Assembly (NCBI GenBank): GCA_963665975.1
Contig: OY762508.1
Location: 3,038,001-3,102,000 of the forward strand
Direction of reading: 5' to 3'
Length of the DNA: 64,000 nucleotides
DNA from: G963665975 sp963665975
GTDB lineage: Bacteria; Bacteroidota; Rhodothermia; Rhodothermales; Bin80
Each line of letters opens with the position of its first letter. The stretch's first letter is position 1. Below, piece after piece: positions 34,930-42,935 of the stretch. The translations under genes and the position numbers were made by a program. The notes below the pieces were generated by a model. That model had not been told where the DNA came from, did not search any database, and worked only from the letters and a program-made list of their open reading frames with translations.

Positions 34930-36174
34930 ATGCCGCAATCGTTCACGGCCGAGAGCCTCCGAGAGCTGGCGGAACAGGATCCGGCCTCCATGGCCGTTGC
35001 GCGATACCGCATCGGCGTAACCCTTAATGGCCCAGTCCATTATGGAAAGCGAGGTTGAGCAGCTCTGTGGTGCACACCATGAAGTCGTCGAGACGGACTA
35101 TCAGCGGTGGGGGACGAATCCAGGCACGATCCGCTACAACAATGAGCGTGTGAAGGTGCGTGTGCGCCGCGTACGCAATATCAAAACGAACAAGGAACGT
35201 CCGCTGGAGACGTGCTGCAGGTTACACGCAAAGCGTGGTCTGGACGATGAGAAGATGTGTGAGCAGTTATTGGCTGGACTGTCCCAGCACAATTACAAGG
35301 GGGCGATCCAGACGTTTTGCGATAGCATAGGACGGAGCGCCAGCACGGTAGGGCGCGCCTTTGTGGGGACCTCCGCCAACGCGCTCGAACGGGTTGAAAC
35401 GCGTCGGCTGGACAAGGAGAAGTACGCAGTGCTGTTTATCGACGGCAAATGCTTGCAGGGAGTGCAGATGATTGTGGCCATGGGGGTTACGGTCACGGGC
35501 AAGAAGGAGGTGTTGGCGGTCGTTGAAAGCGGCGGAAGGGCATGCACAGGTAAAGGCGCTCCTGGAGGATCTCATGCGGCGAGGTTTTTCCTATGACGGC
35601 AAGCTGTCGGTGATTCTGGACGGTGCCAAGGGGCTGCGTAAGGCCGTATATGAGACGTTTGGCAACGACATCGAACTGCTGCGGTGCCAGTGGCACAAGT
35701 GGGAGAACGTGGTGGGTCACCTCAAGAAAAGATGAGGCCGAACCGCTCAAAGTGCGATTGCAAGCCGCGTGGGAGAAAGAAACGTACACAGAAGCCCATA
35801 CCGCACTGCACACGATCCATGCAGAGTTGACACACTCTTGTCCAAAGGCGGCTGCAAGCCTGTCTGAAGGTCTGGAGGAAACCCTTACGCTGCACCGACT
35901 CGGGATAGGCAAGAAGCTCAGAGACAGCCTCAAGACGACCAACAATATCGAAAACCTCAACAGCATCATCACGCACCGCACACGGAACGTAAAGCGCTGG
36001 AGCTCCTCCGATCAGCGTCACCGTTGGTTTGCCGCCATCTTCCTGCACTACGAGTCCCGACTGACGCCTATAGATGCTACGCTCATGCAGGACCTGACTA
36101 TCGCTCTGAAAGGCGAAACCGAATCCCCTGAACCGCTTAACTTAACCCACTCAACCTACGCCCCACCCAACTAA
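34930..36174 (+). pseudogene. IS256 (Mutator-like) family transposase, frameshifted
   Basis: Starts MPQSFTAESLRELAEQD at 34930 and runs through three frames with +1-type shifts near 35030, 35540 and 35725. Pieces: MESEVEQLCGAHHEVVETDY and RVKVRVRRVRN; the first Asp in VLFIDGKCLQG; the second Asp in VILDGAKGLRKAV with the family CQWHKWENV; and the Glu in TTNNIENLN. The catalytic triad is therefore intact but the frame is broken. Length as reconstructed (about 415 residues) is normal for the family. The last shift is at an A-rich run (AAGAAAAGATGA). It lies 53 bp after the DDE-less homologue. No terminal inverted repeats could be paired. Confidence 0.85.
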
Positions 36175-36198
36175 TAACGGGGCGATCCCGCACGGAAT

Positions 36199-36615
36199 GT
36201 GGACAAGTCTTCAAACATCTTCGTTGCAGGAGGTGGTTGCCCGGTTCGGCAACTGTGGCGGATAGAGGAAGGCTTCCGAGTGCTCAAGAGTGCGTTAGCG
36301 GTGCGGCCGATCTTTCACGAGACCGAGCGTCGGGTGCAAGCGCACGTGGCAATCAATCTGGTGGTGTTTGCCTTATTGCGCATCCTGCGCTACTGGCACA
36401 ACACGATGCACGGCGGCAAAGAGCCGCTGAGCGAGGCGCGCATTCTGTCGGAGCTTAGACAGGTGGAAATGTCTGGGCCGCTGGATCGCCATTCGAACAA
36501 TCTTTATGCGTTGCCGTCTGCTGCGAACAGGACACAGATCCGACTCTACAAGGCCGGCTGCCAGAGGCTGCAGCGGACGACGATGCTACTGAAGGAGGGT
36601 GCTTCTTCGGGTTAG
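36199..36615 (+). pseudogene. C-terminal fragment of an IS4/IS1634-type DDE transposase
   Basis: Only the C-terminal part is present: WRIEEGFRVLKSALAVRPIF followed by HETERRVQAHVAINLVVFALLRIL, which is the conserved Glu-containing end of IS1634-like DDE transposases. The upstream catalytic domain is missing and homology begins about 36255. The tail to 36615 (NNLYALPSAANRTQIRLYKAG) reads as a normal C-terminus. Another dead element in this island. Confidence 0.7.
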
Positions 36616-36853
36616 TCCGGTGCGGTAAGATGGGAATTGTAGTATTAAGCTGACCATTCAGTCTAATAAACACAGTGGTTTATAAATCGATACCGTCGGG
36701 GGTCAGGAATAGGGTCGGGTACCCGTGACGTGACGCAAACTTTGGGCAACGCGCATCACGGTGGCGGGTGCCGACAAGTTGATCGTGGTGGCACGCGGCG
36801 TATGCCTTGGCGGGAGCCCGGGGCGCGCCAGTCTCTCTGGCAGAGGAAGCTAT

Positions 36854-37273
36854 TTATGGGACGAGTTGGGTCGCTATTTTTGCGAAGAGTTCGCGATAGA
36901 ATTCTCGCGCGGCGCTCGCGGGCATTATCTGGATCGCTTCGCCGCCATCTTCGTTAGCCGAGGTACTCGAGAGATTGAGTACAACCGCGGTACCGTCGCT
37001 TACGTCCCGCACCAGAGCCGTCACCTTTGTGCGGTTTCCCTCGAAGAGGCGCAGCCCGAGGCCGACGCGCTCATCAGTGTTGATGATGCCATTGTCCCGA
37101 TCGGCATCGGTTACAGCGTAGCCATCCACGGCAAGGGCTGCAATGACCGCATCAAAGACCTGATCGAAGTCTACGTCATACGTGCGCGTGCGTGACTCTA
37201 CCGAGAGGGATTGGGTGGTAGCACACCCCGCTAGAAGGACAAGTGCAAAAGCACCAAATGTAATACGTTTCAT
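36854..37273 (-). CDS. Small lipoprotein of unknown function
   Basis: A 139-residue protein with a clean lipoprotein signal, MKRITFGAFALVLLAGCATT (Cys17). The mature part, VDFDQVFDAVIAALAVDGYA then VTDADRDNGIINTDERV, resembles small envelope lipoproteins of the DUF4410/BamC-like two-layer type where a helix packs on a sheet. No paralogue or partner in the window. It is the only apparently intact gene within the mobile-element island and may predate it. Confidence 0.7.
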   Translation of the reverse strand: MKRITFGAFALVLLAGCATTQSLSVESRTRTYDVDFDQVFDAVIAALAVDGYAVTDADRDNGIINTDERVGLGLRLFEGNRTKVTALVRDVSDGTAVVLNLSSTSANEDGGEAIQIMPASAAREFYRELFAKIATQLVP

Positions 37274-37534
37274 TGAGGTAGCAGCTGGTGATCGGGTTGC
37301 TTGTATCTACTAGGCGCGCTGAGCGTTCCCAAAGTCACATCCACATTAAATGAAGTGATAACGACTAGCGTGAGCTACGGGTGCACGCCCGGTGTGGTAA
37401 GCACGTTCAGGACCTCAAACACAAGCCGGATGTCATCAGGCCGCTTTCCAGTCCTACACCCTACGTCATGACGGTGTCGTGCGCAAGAACCGTCTCATCC
37501 CGCCGTTCTGGATGACCTGCAGTCCGGGATGCGG

Positions 37535-37588
37535 GCGCATCAGGAGCGCACAGGAAACCCCTGGATTCAGAATTGGACCTATGAATGA
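37535..37588 (+). repeat. Dispersed 54-bp repeat, copy 1
   Basis: Begins GCGCATCAGGAGCGCACAGG and continues through CCCCTGGATT and TGGACCTATGAA. Matches 40229-40282 with about five substitutions. Both copies can be read in the same frame as AHQERTGxPWIxxWTxE, so it may be a relic of a coding sequence. See copy 2. Confidence 0.6.
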
Positions 37589-37777
37589 ACCGCGGGCATG
37601 CCAGGAGGCGGCTGATTGTCAGGAATCGGCCGGCGCCGTTAGACTGATATGCTATGCGCGCGCCATTTCCTCCAGAAGACTCCTCAGTGGCTCGAGCCCC
37701 GCCGCACGCACATCCCTGTAGTTCTGGTCTTTACAATCCAGCTTCGCAGGTTGCCGATCAGTTCGGACCGCCACGTA

Positions 37778-37983
37778 GTATGCATATGTGGCTATCGTGC
37801 CGACCGTGACGTAAACGCTGCCCGAAACGTTCTCTCGCAGGGCCTGTCCCTGGAAGGCTGGAAATCCTGCCTTCGTGCAGGGGAGAATGGACACTATGTA
37901 GCGCCCCTGGAAAGGCTAACCGCCCAACTCAGCACTCCAACTGTACAGAACCATATGCCTGTTCAGTCAGGTATATAATTCCC
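37778..37983 (+). pseudogene. 3' remnant of the TnpB element
   Basis: 206 bp matching 20858-21063 with only eight substitutions and no indels. It encodes the TnpB C-terminus (VCICGYRADRDVNAARN to HMPVQSGI) in an open frame and ends with the element's right inverted repeat GGTATATAATTCCC. Everything upstream (RuvC I and II, left TIR) is missing, and the junction near 37771-37778 has a 1-bp slip in CACGTA(C)GTA. Four of the eight changes are silent. The flank after the right end (ATTGAAAGG...) is unrelated to the other copy's flank. It could be decay debris or a guide-RNA-only remnant. Confidence 0.8.
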
Positions 37984-38153
37984 ATTGAAAGGTCTGTCAG
38001 CATGAAGATCGCTTCAAGCATCGAAATATTGCATATATCGTTGGCTCCCAGGAGCAAATTAAACGCTCCAAGGCTATTCAGGCCAACGTCCGCCATCCCT
38101 CTATACCGGAAGATTCGCAGAGAGTCAACATGGCGTAGATCAGTCACGGACAT
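37984..38153 (-). pseudogene. N-terminal fragment of an AAA ATPase (OLD/RecF-like), degenerate P-loop
   Basis: The minus-strand frame from ATG 38153 reads SLRIFRYRGMADVGLNSLG then FNLLLGANDICNISMLEAIF, which follows the start of OLD/RecF-like ATPases (usual NLLVGxNGSGKTSLLEAIF). The Walker A GKT is replaced by CNI, so it would not bind ATP normally. The reading frame runs into the TnpB remnant at 37983. Probably an ATPase gene into which the TnpB element inserted and which has since decayed. Confidence 0.45.
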
Positions 38154-38686
38154 CGTTTAGAGCCAGATTCAAAGATTTCATTCGCACGGGTTTCCCGCAG
38201 GAATTTCAGAGTTTCGGATTTCCGCCGACTCTTCGGGTTGAGAAATATTGGTGGCCAATAGTCTGATGGAGGGAACGCTTACCTTGCAATGCCTGGGAGT
38301 GGCCAGGGAGATGGGACAAGGCCTTCGGACAACCCATTGCAAGTAGAACCGGGACGGCCGTAATCGATGGCGGGCTTGCACAACGTGAAATGGTAGCGAA
38401 CACCGAACAGCTACATTGTTGGAGGGCGATGGCATTGACGGAGATAAGGCCGACACTGAATCGGATTCCGAATGCCGAGTATCTGCCCAGGCTGCATGAG
38501 GCGTTATACGCAAACACATGCCAGCGCCAATAGCGGTTCACCTCCAGCCACTTACGAACGCGGTAAACCAACTGATTTTGGGGCAACGCCTGTGATAGTC
38601 AGCGGCAGGATCACGGCTCCGTCCGACAAGAGTCTCAAGAAACGAAATCCTTCACCAGGAGCTCACATCAATAATTCGAGGTGACC
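38154..38686. other. Non-coding stretch between ATPase fragment and ARPP-1 gene
   Basis: 533 bp with only low-quality open frames and no recognisable domain. It likely contains decayed sequence of the mobile-element island on the left and the promoter of the ARPP-1 gene on the right. Confidence 0.35.
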
Positions 38687-39595
38687 ATGAACGTAGCAAA
38701 TCTCGAAACCGCATCTATCGGCTGGCCCATCACCCGGTTGGGCGTCTCCTTCTTTCCCGTGTATCTGTCGGCCAACAATGTACCCGAGATAGAAACCGGC
38801 GCAGCCGCCGAACTCGTCGTAGACGAACTCGATAAGCCGTCCGTACAGGCGTTGCACGTACGCAACCCCGACGACAAGCCCTTGCTTATCGTTGAAGGTG
38901 AGCACATTCTTGGTGGGAAGCAGAACCGGGCCATAAACGTGACGATCCTGGTACCTCCCAAGGCCATCCTAGAGATCCCGGTCTCCTGTCTCGAGCGAGG
39001 TCGTTGGGGCGAACGCCGGGCTTCGCGGCGCGACGAGGCGTTTGCACCCGTGCGCGTCCGTGCCGCCAAGGAAGTGGGCGTCACCCGCTCCATGCTCCGG
39101 AGCGGCTCCCGTGATGGTGATCAAACGGCCGTCTGGCGCGAAATCGACGAGATGTTAAGCCGTGCATCCGTCCAGTCGCCCACCGCGTCGGCAGCGGACA
39201 TGAGGCGAGCAGCGCACCGCACCGAGTCGTCCCGTGCCGCAACCATCGAGAAGCTCGCGGCCCGTGGACCACTTCCAGGTCAGTGTGGCATCGTTTTCGT
39301 CCACGGATACTGGGTGACGGCGATGGACGTTTTCGGTTCGCCACGCCTGCTGGCCGCCCACTGGGCCGCACTAATCCGGTCGCATCTTCTGGAATCACCC
39401 GTCACCAATGGGAGCCCTTCCGCCACGCGGGCTCTTCAGATCGTCCGACGCTTCGCCTGGGCGCATGCGAAGGAGGCCCCGGGCATTGGCCTGGGCGTCG
39501 AGCATCGCGTAGTGGACGATCGTCTCACCGGACATGCGTTGACGCTGGATAAGGCGCTGGTGCATGCGGCATTTTTTACGGAAATCCCGCAATAG
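38687..39595 (+). CDS. ARPP-1 (DUF6569) domain protein
   Basis: A 302-residue soluble protein matching the ARPP-1 pattern: PITRLGVSFFPVYL near the N-terminus, AAAELVVDELDKPSVQALHV, then KPLLIVEGEHILGGKQNRAI followed by NVTILVPPKAILEIPVSCLERGRW, and a C-terminal IVFVHGYWVTAMDVFGSPRL. The family was named for association with ADP-ribosyl-glycohydrolase and phosphatase domains; biochemical function is unknown. No such partner lies nearby. Start ATG 38687 has GAGGTG 5 nt upstream; a GTG two codons earlier is possible. It stands alone, downstream of the mobile-element island. Confidence 0.8.
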   Translation: MNVANLETASIGWPITRLGVSFFPVYLSANNVPEIETGAAAELVVDELDKPSVQALHVRNPDDKPLLIVEGEHILGGKQNRAINVTILVPPKAILEIPVSCLERGRWGERRASRRDEAFAPVRVRAAKEVGVTRSMLRSGSRDGDQTAVWREIDEMLSRASVQSPTASAADMRRAAHRTESSRAATIEKLAARGPLPGQCGIVFVHGYWVTAMDVFGSPRLLAAHWAALIRSHLLESPVTNGSPSATRALQIVRRFAWAHAKEAPGIGLGVEHRVVDDRLTGHALTLDKALVHAAFFTEIPQ

Positions 39596-39613
39596 GCCCG
39601 TACCAGGAGTAGA

Positions 39614-39744
39614 CACGGTAGCTAACGGTAACCGTGTATGTCGCATGCCGGCTGCAGCGACGGTACGCGTCGCTGCAGGCATCCGTCAGCGCCTCTGCAA
39701 TTGCAGGCCGCGTTACCCGCGGTCACGAATTGTGTACGGCCTGC
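39614..39744 (+). repeat. Cluster of inverted repeats after the ARPP-1 gene
   Basis: Four nested or adjacent stems: CACGGT/ACCGTG (39614-39619 with 39631-39636), CTGCAGCGAC/GTCGCTGCAG (39652-39661 with 39669-39678), the palindrome CTGCAATTGCAG near 39695-39706, and GCAGGCC/GGCCTGC (39703-39709 with 39738-39744). CTGCAGGCATC occurs twice. There is no T-tract, so not a standard terminator; could be a structured RNA or recombination site. Confidence 0.45.
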
Positions 39745-40228
39745 AGGCATCGCCGAAATCACGGGGCGGATGAAGTGGTTCACTGATCCCGGTACATCAA
39801 TTACCGCCGGACAGCGGGCCAGGGGACGACGGCTTCGGTCGCTCCGCTCATGCGGGAGCCAGAGTGGTTCGACCGTTTCTGAGCGTCGTACAGAAGTTAC
39901 TCGGCCCAAGGAGCATTCGATGCTCCAGACTTCACCGGTGCGTCGATTGCAATCATGTCATTTCCATGTTCTATGACCGGAGTGTACCACAACGTCATCC
40001 GGACACCGAGGAAGCGACCGACCGCTGTGCTGCACAGCCTGGCAGGATTGCCGTACTTCTTCGTGGCCCCGGTAGCGGCAATTGACCCGAATCACGGTTG
40101 ATCGGTATGGTTGTGTAGGAGCCGACAAGTCTGGTGTCGGAAGCCGATCCTAGGTTATGTGTGGATTGAGCCGCGAGGTCACCGGGACACTTTGGGCTGT
40201 GCCCGCGTCGTCGATGACATGTACGCGT

Positions 40229-40282
40229 GCGCATCAGGAGCGCACAGGAGGCCCCTGGATTCTGAAGTGGACCTGTGAACGC
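40229..40282 (+). repeat. Dispersed 54-bp repeat, copy 2
   Basis: Matches 37535-37588 from GCGCATCAGGAGCGCACAGG through TGGACCTGTGAA with about five substitutions. It lies about 100 bp upstream of the sulfatase start at 40383, in the same orientation as copy 1. Confidence 0.6.
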
Positions 40283-40382
40283 ACCCTGTACACACCAAGA
40301 AGGCTCTCATTGTCTTGATCCCTGCGAAATCGTACCTTTTCGCCACACTCGTCACCTGTGGACCGATAAACCTTGCGTCACA

Positions 40383-41873
40383 ATGAAACGAATTCTCCTC
40401 ATCACGCTGTGCGTAGGATTTATGGCGGGTTTTCGCGGCGGGCCTGCAACAGGGGAGCCGGAAGAGCAAAAGCAGCCCAATATTCTCTGGATTGTAGGCG
40501 AAAACTTTAAGCTTGATCTCGGTATCTACGGCGCGGAGAATGTGCACACGCCGAATCTGGATTCACTTGCGCGGCATGGCGTGCGCTATACGCACGTGTT
40601 TTCGACGTCGCCTGTCTGCGCGCCGAGTCGCTCGGCATTCATGACGGGGATGTATCAGACCTCGACGGATATGCATCACATGCGGTCGCATCGCGACGAC
40701 GATTTTCAGTTGCCACCGGGCGTGCGGCCTATCACGCACCGGCTGCGCGATGCCGGATACTATACCGCGAATGTCACGCATGTTGGAGACCTGGAAGTCG
40801 GCACCGGGAAGTTGGACCTGAACTTTGTCAATGAGGGGCCGCTGTATGATTCGAAGGAATGGGCGCCCCTGAAGGACAATCAGCCATTCTTTGCGCAGAT
40901 CAACACGCCGGAAGCGGAATACGACATATATGATCGGATGTCAGCGTCCAAGCCGCGTGTTGAATGGGTGGGGGAAGACTGGCATCCAAAAGTGGCGACG
41001 CCCGAAAACGTAACGCCGCCTCCGTACTACCCGGATCATCCGATTACGCGCGAGGAATGGGCCCGGTATCTCAATTCGGTTTCCGGGATGGACGTGCGCG
41101 TGGGGTGGGTCCTCGAGCAGCTCCGCAAGGACGGCCTCGCCGATGACACCATAATCATTTTCTTCGCGGATAACGGGCGTCTGGAAGCCCGCGGAATCCA
41201 TTGGGCATGGGATACTGGTCTGCACGTTCCGATGATCATCTACTGGCCCAAGAATTTTCCTCCCCCGCCGCAAAACGAGCCAGGAACGGTGAACGGGGAC
41301 GTGATCAGTTTGCTCGACCTTACCGCAACTACGCTATGGATGGCCGGCGTGCCGCGCCCGCCACTCATGCAAAGCCGGCGCTTCCTGGGGGAAGGTGCGG
41401 ATGAGCCCCGCACGTACGCCTTCAGTGCGCGGGACCGCATCGATGAAACCGTGCTGCGAATTCGGTCTGTGCGGGAGCGTCGTTTTCATTACATACGCAA
41501 TATCATTCCCGGCGAGGGGTTTCCCACGCTGAACCGCTATAAGGAGAAGTGTTTTCTGGTAAAGCCCCTAATGCGGTCGTTGCATGCCGAGGGCAAGCTT
41601 TCGGGTCCGCCCGCCGAATTGATGGAGCCCTTCCCGTACGAGCAACTGTATGACACGGAGGCCGACCCGCACGAGATACACAACCTCGCAGGCTCGGAGG
41701 ATCCCGCTCATCAGGCCGCCTTGCAGCGCATGCGCGCTGCGCTGGATACGTGGACGGCGGAAACCGGCGATCTTGGAGCATGGCCCGAGCCGCAAGAGAT
41801 CGTCGCCCCGTTCGAGAAGGAAATGCACGACTGGTTCGGCACGCCCGAATGGGTAACCCGGTCCCAGGATTGA
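40383..41873 (+). CDS. Sulfatase (family S1), secreted
   Basis: A 496-residue sulfatase. An N-terminal hydrophobic signal (MKRILLITLCVGFMAGFRGG) is followed by PNILWIVGENFKLDLGIYG and TPNLDSLARHGVRYTHVF. The formylglycine motif is CAPSR with Cys79 in SPVCAPSRSAFMTGMYQT; IIIFFADNGRLEARG and GLHVPMIIYWPKNFP follow. In the first metal site GEN replaces the usual (E/D)D, as seen in some heparan-like sulfatases with a variant site. It would desulfate glycans in the periplasm. Start 40383 was chosen because it begins the signal peptide. A CBM9-like gene follows 43 bp on, likely co-transcribed. Confidence 0.92.
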   Translation: MKRILLITLCVGFMAGFRGGPATGEPEEQKQPNILWIVGENFKLDLGIYGAENVHTPNLDSLARHGVRYTHVFSTSPVCAPSRSAFMTGMYQTSTDMHHMRSHRDDDFQLPPGVRPITHRLRDAGYYTANVTHVGDLEVGTGKLDLNFVNEGPLYDSKEWAPLKDNQPFFAQINTPEAEYDIYDRMSASKPRVEWVGEDWHPKVATPENVTPPPYYPDHPITREEWARYLNSVSGMDVRVGWVLEQLRKDGLADDTIIIFFADNGRLEARGIHWAWDTGLHVPMIIYWPKNFPPPPQNEPGTVNGDVISLLDLTATTLWMAGVPRPPLMQSRRFLGEGADEPRTYAFSARDRIDETVLRIRSVRERRFHYIRNIIPGEGFPTLNRYKEKCFLVKPLMRSLHAEGKLSGPPAELMEPFPYEQLYDTEADPHEIHNLAGSEDPAHQAALQRMRAALDTWTAETGDLGAWPEPQEIVAPFEKEMHDWFGTPEWVTRSQD

Positions 41874-41916
41874 CAGACCCGGACGCGAAAGCGCCGCTCA
41901 ATACCCGCTGATTCCC

Positions 41917-42762
41917 ATGATGAAAGCATTCTCTTGCCTACTTCTATTCCTGCTCTCCGCGCATAGTGCAATGGGACAGGATGCACCGCGGCCTACGCAG
42001 ACCGTCGCCTTGCATGTGCCCTACCTGGAAGAGGCGCCCACAATTGATGGTGCCCTGGACGAGTGGAAAGACCAGGCCTTTACCGACGGCGTATGGGACA
42101 TTTATCGCCTGCGCCACACGTTCTGGTATGACGACGGGCGTCGCAACAGACTCACCGACCACGGCAACGAAGGCCACCCGGAAGAGGACCTGAGCGCCCG
42201 CTATTATATCGCGTGGGACAAGACGCATCTGTACTTTGGCGCCGAAGCCCGCGACAACGTAAACGATGTCGAAGATCCGAATCACCAGCCCAGGAGCTGG
42301 TATTCCAAAGACAGTATATGCTGGTTCATAGAAGCACCGAGGGACGACGCTCCCGAATGGTTCGGACAGGGTGACAATGCCTTTTGCTTTGTGATTGACG
42401 AAACGCGCCCGTCGTATGCAGCCTGGTGGCGGCATGGCTCGTCGCTTGAGTCGCGTATTGAGGAGCCCATTCCAGAGGGTAGTGTCGAGTACGCTCTGCG
42501 CTTTGATCCCTGGGGGACGGGGGAAGCAGATTTTGTATTGGAGGCCCGCGTCGAAATGGCGTCCACGCTCGGCGTGAGCGACCCACGTTGGCAGCCCCCG
42601 CACGTTGGCGACGTATATGGGATGGAAATCGTCCACTGCGATCCGGACGGAGGGCCCTACGGGGGGCATTTCATGATTTATGGAACAGGCGACGATGACG
42701 CCACATGGGGGCGCATGATTTTGGTCGGACCCCAGGATGCCATCGAGCGCCGCAGTGAATAG
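41917..42762 (+). CDS. CBM9-like carbohydrate-binding protein, secreted
   Basis: A 281-residue exported protein with a signal peptide ending SAHSAMGQ. The mature part begins with the CBM9/DOMON-like sequence APTIDGALDEWKDQAF, followed by YYIAWDKTHLYFGAEARDN, DSICWFIEAPRD, and DFVLEARVEMASTLGV. Family 9-like modules bind carbohydrate chain ends or occur fused to enzymes; here it is free-standing. Position directly after a sulfatase suggests a helper in glycan capture. ATG 41920 is an alternative start. Confidence 0.8.
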   Translation: MMKAFSCLLLFLLSAHSAMGQDAPRPTQTVALHVPYLEEAPTIDGALDEWKDQAFTDGVWDIYRLRHTFWYDDGRRNRLTDHGNEGHPEEDLSARYYIAWDKTHLYFGAEARDNVNDVEDPNHQPRSWYSKDSICWFIEAPRDDAPEWFGQGDNAFCFVIDETRPSYAAWWRHGSSLESRIEEPIPEGSVEYALRFDPWGTGEADFVLEARVEMASTLGVSDPRWQPPHVGDVYGMEIVHCDPDGGPYGGHFMIYGTGDDDATWGRMILVGPQDAIERRSE

Positions 42763-42935
42763 AAATGGAAGCCGGGCAACAGCCTCGGCCATGTTGCGTA
42801 CATGAGGCGCGGGAATATTCGTAAAGGGCGAGGAAGCAACGAGCCGGCTGCGCGGCGCAGATTGTCGGGACGGACCCCTGGCCAGCCGAGAGCACGATCT
42901 TTCCAGCAAGACCAGTAGCATGCACCGCTTTAGAC

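Larger units (their letters stand above)
39596..40382. other. Intergenic region with hairpins and a dispersed repeat
   Basis: 787 bp between the ARPP-1 gene and the second sulfatase. Contains the hairpin cluster at 39614-39744 and repeat copy 2 at 40229-40282. No gene was recognised in it. Confidence 0.45.

Noticed and set aside
35710..35745. Programmed frameshift at the A-rich run in the IS256 transposase
   Set aside because: Two further shifts exist in the same gene without slippery sequences, so ordinary decay is more likely.
37778..37983. TnpB remnant considered as a separate functional small gene
   Set aside because: It lacks both RuvC I and II residues and an obvious start; any role would be as RNA, not protein.
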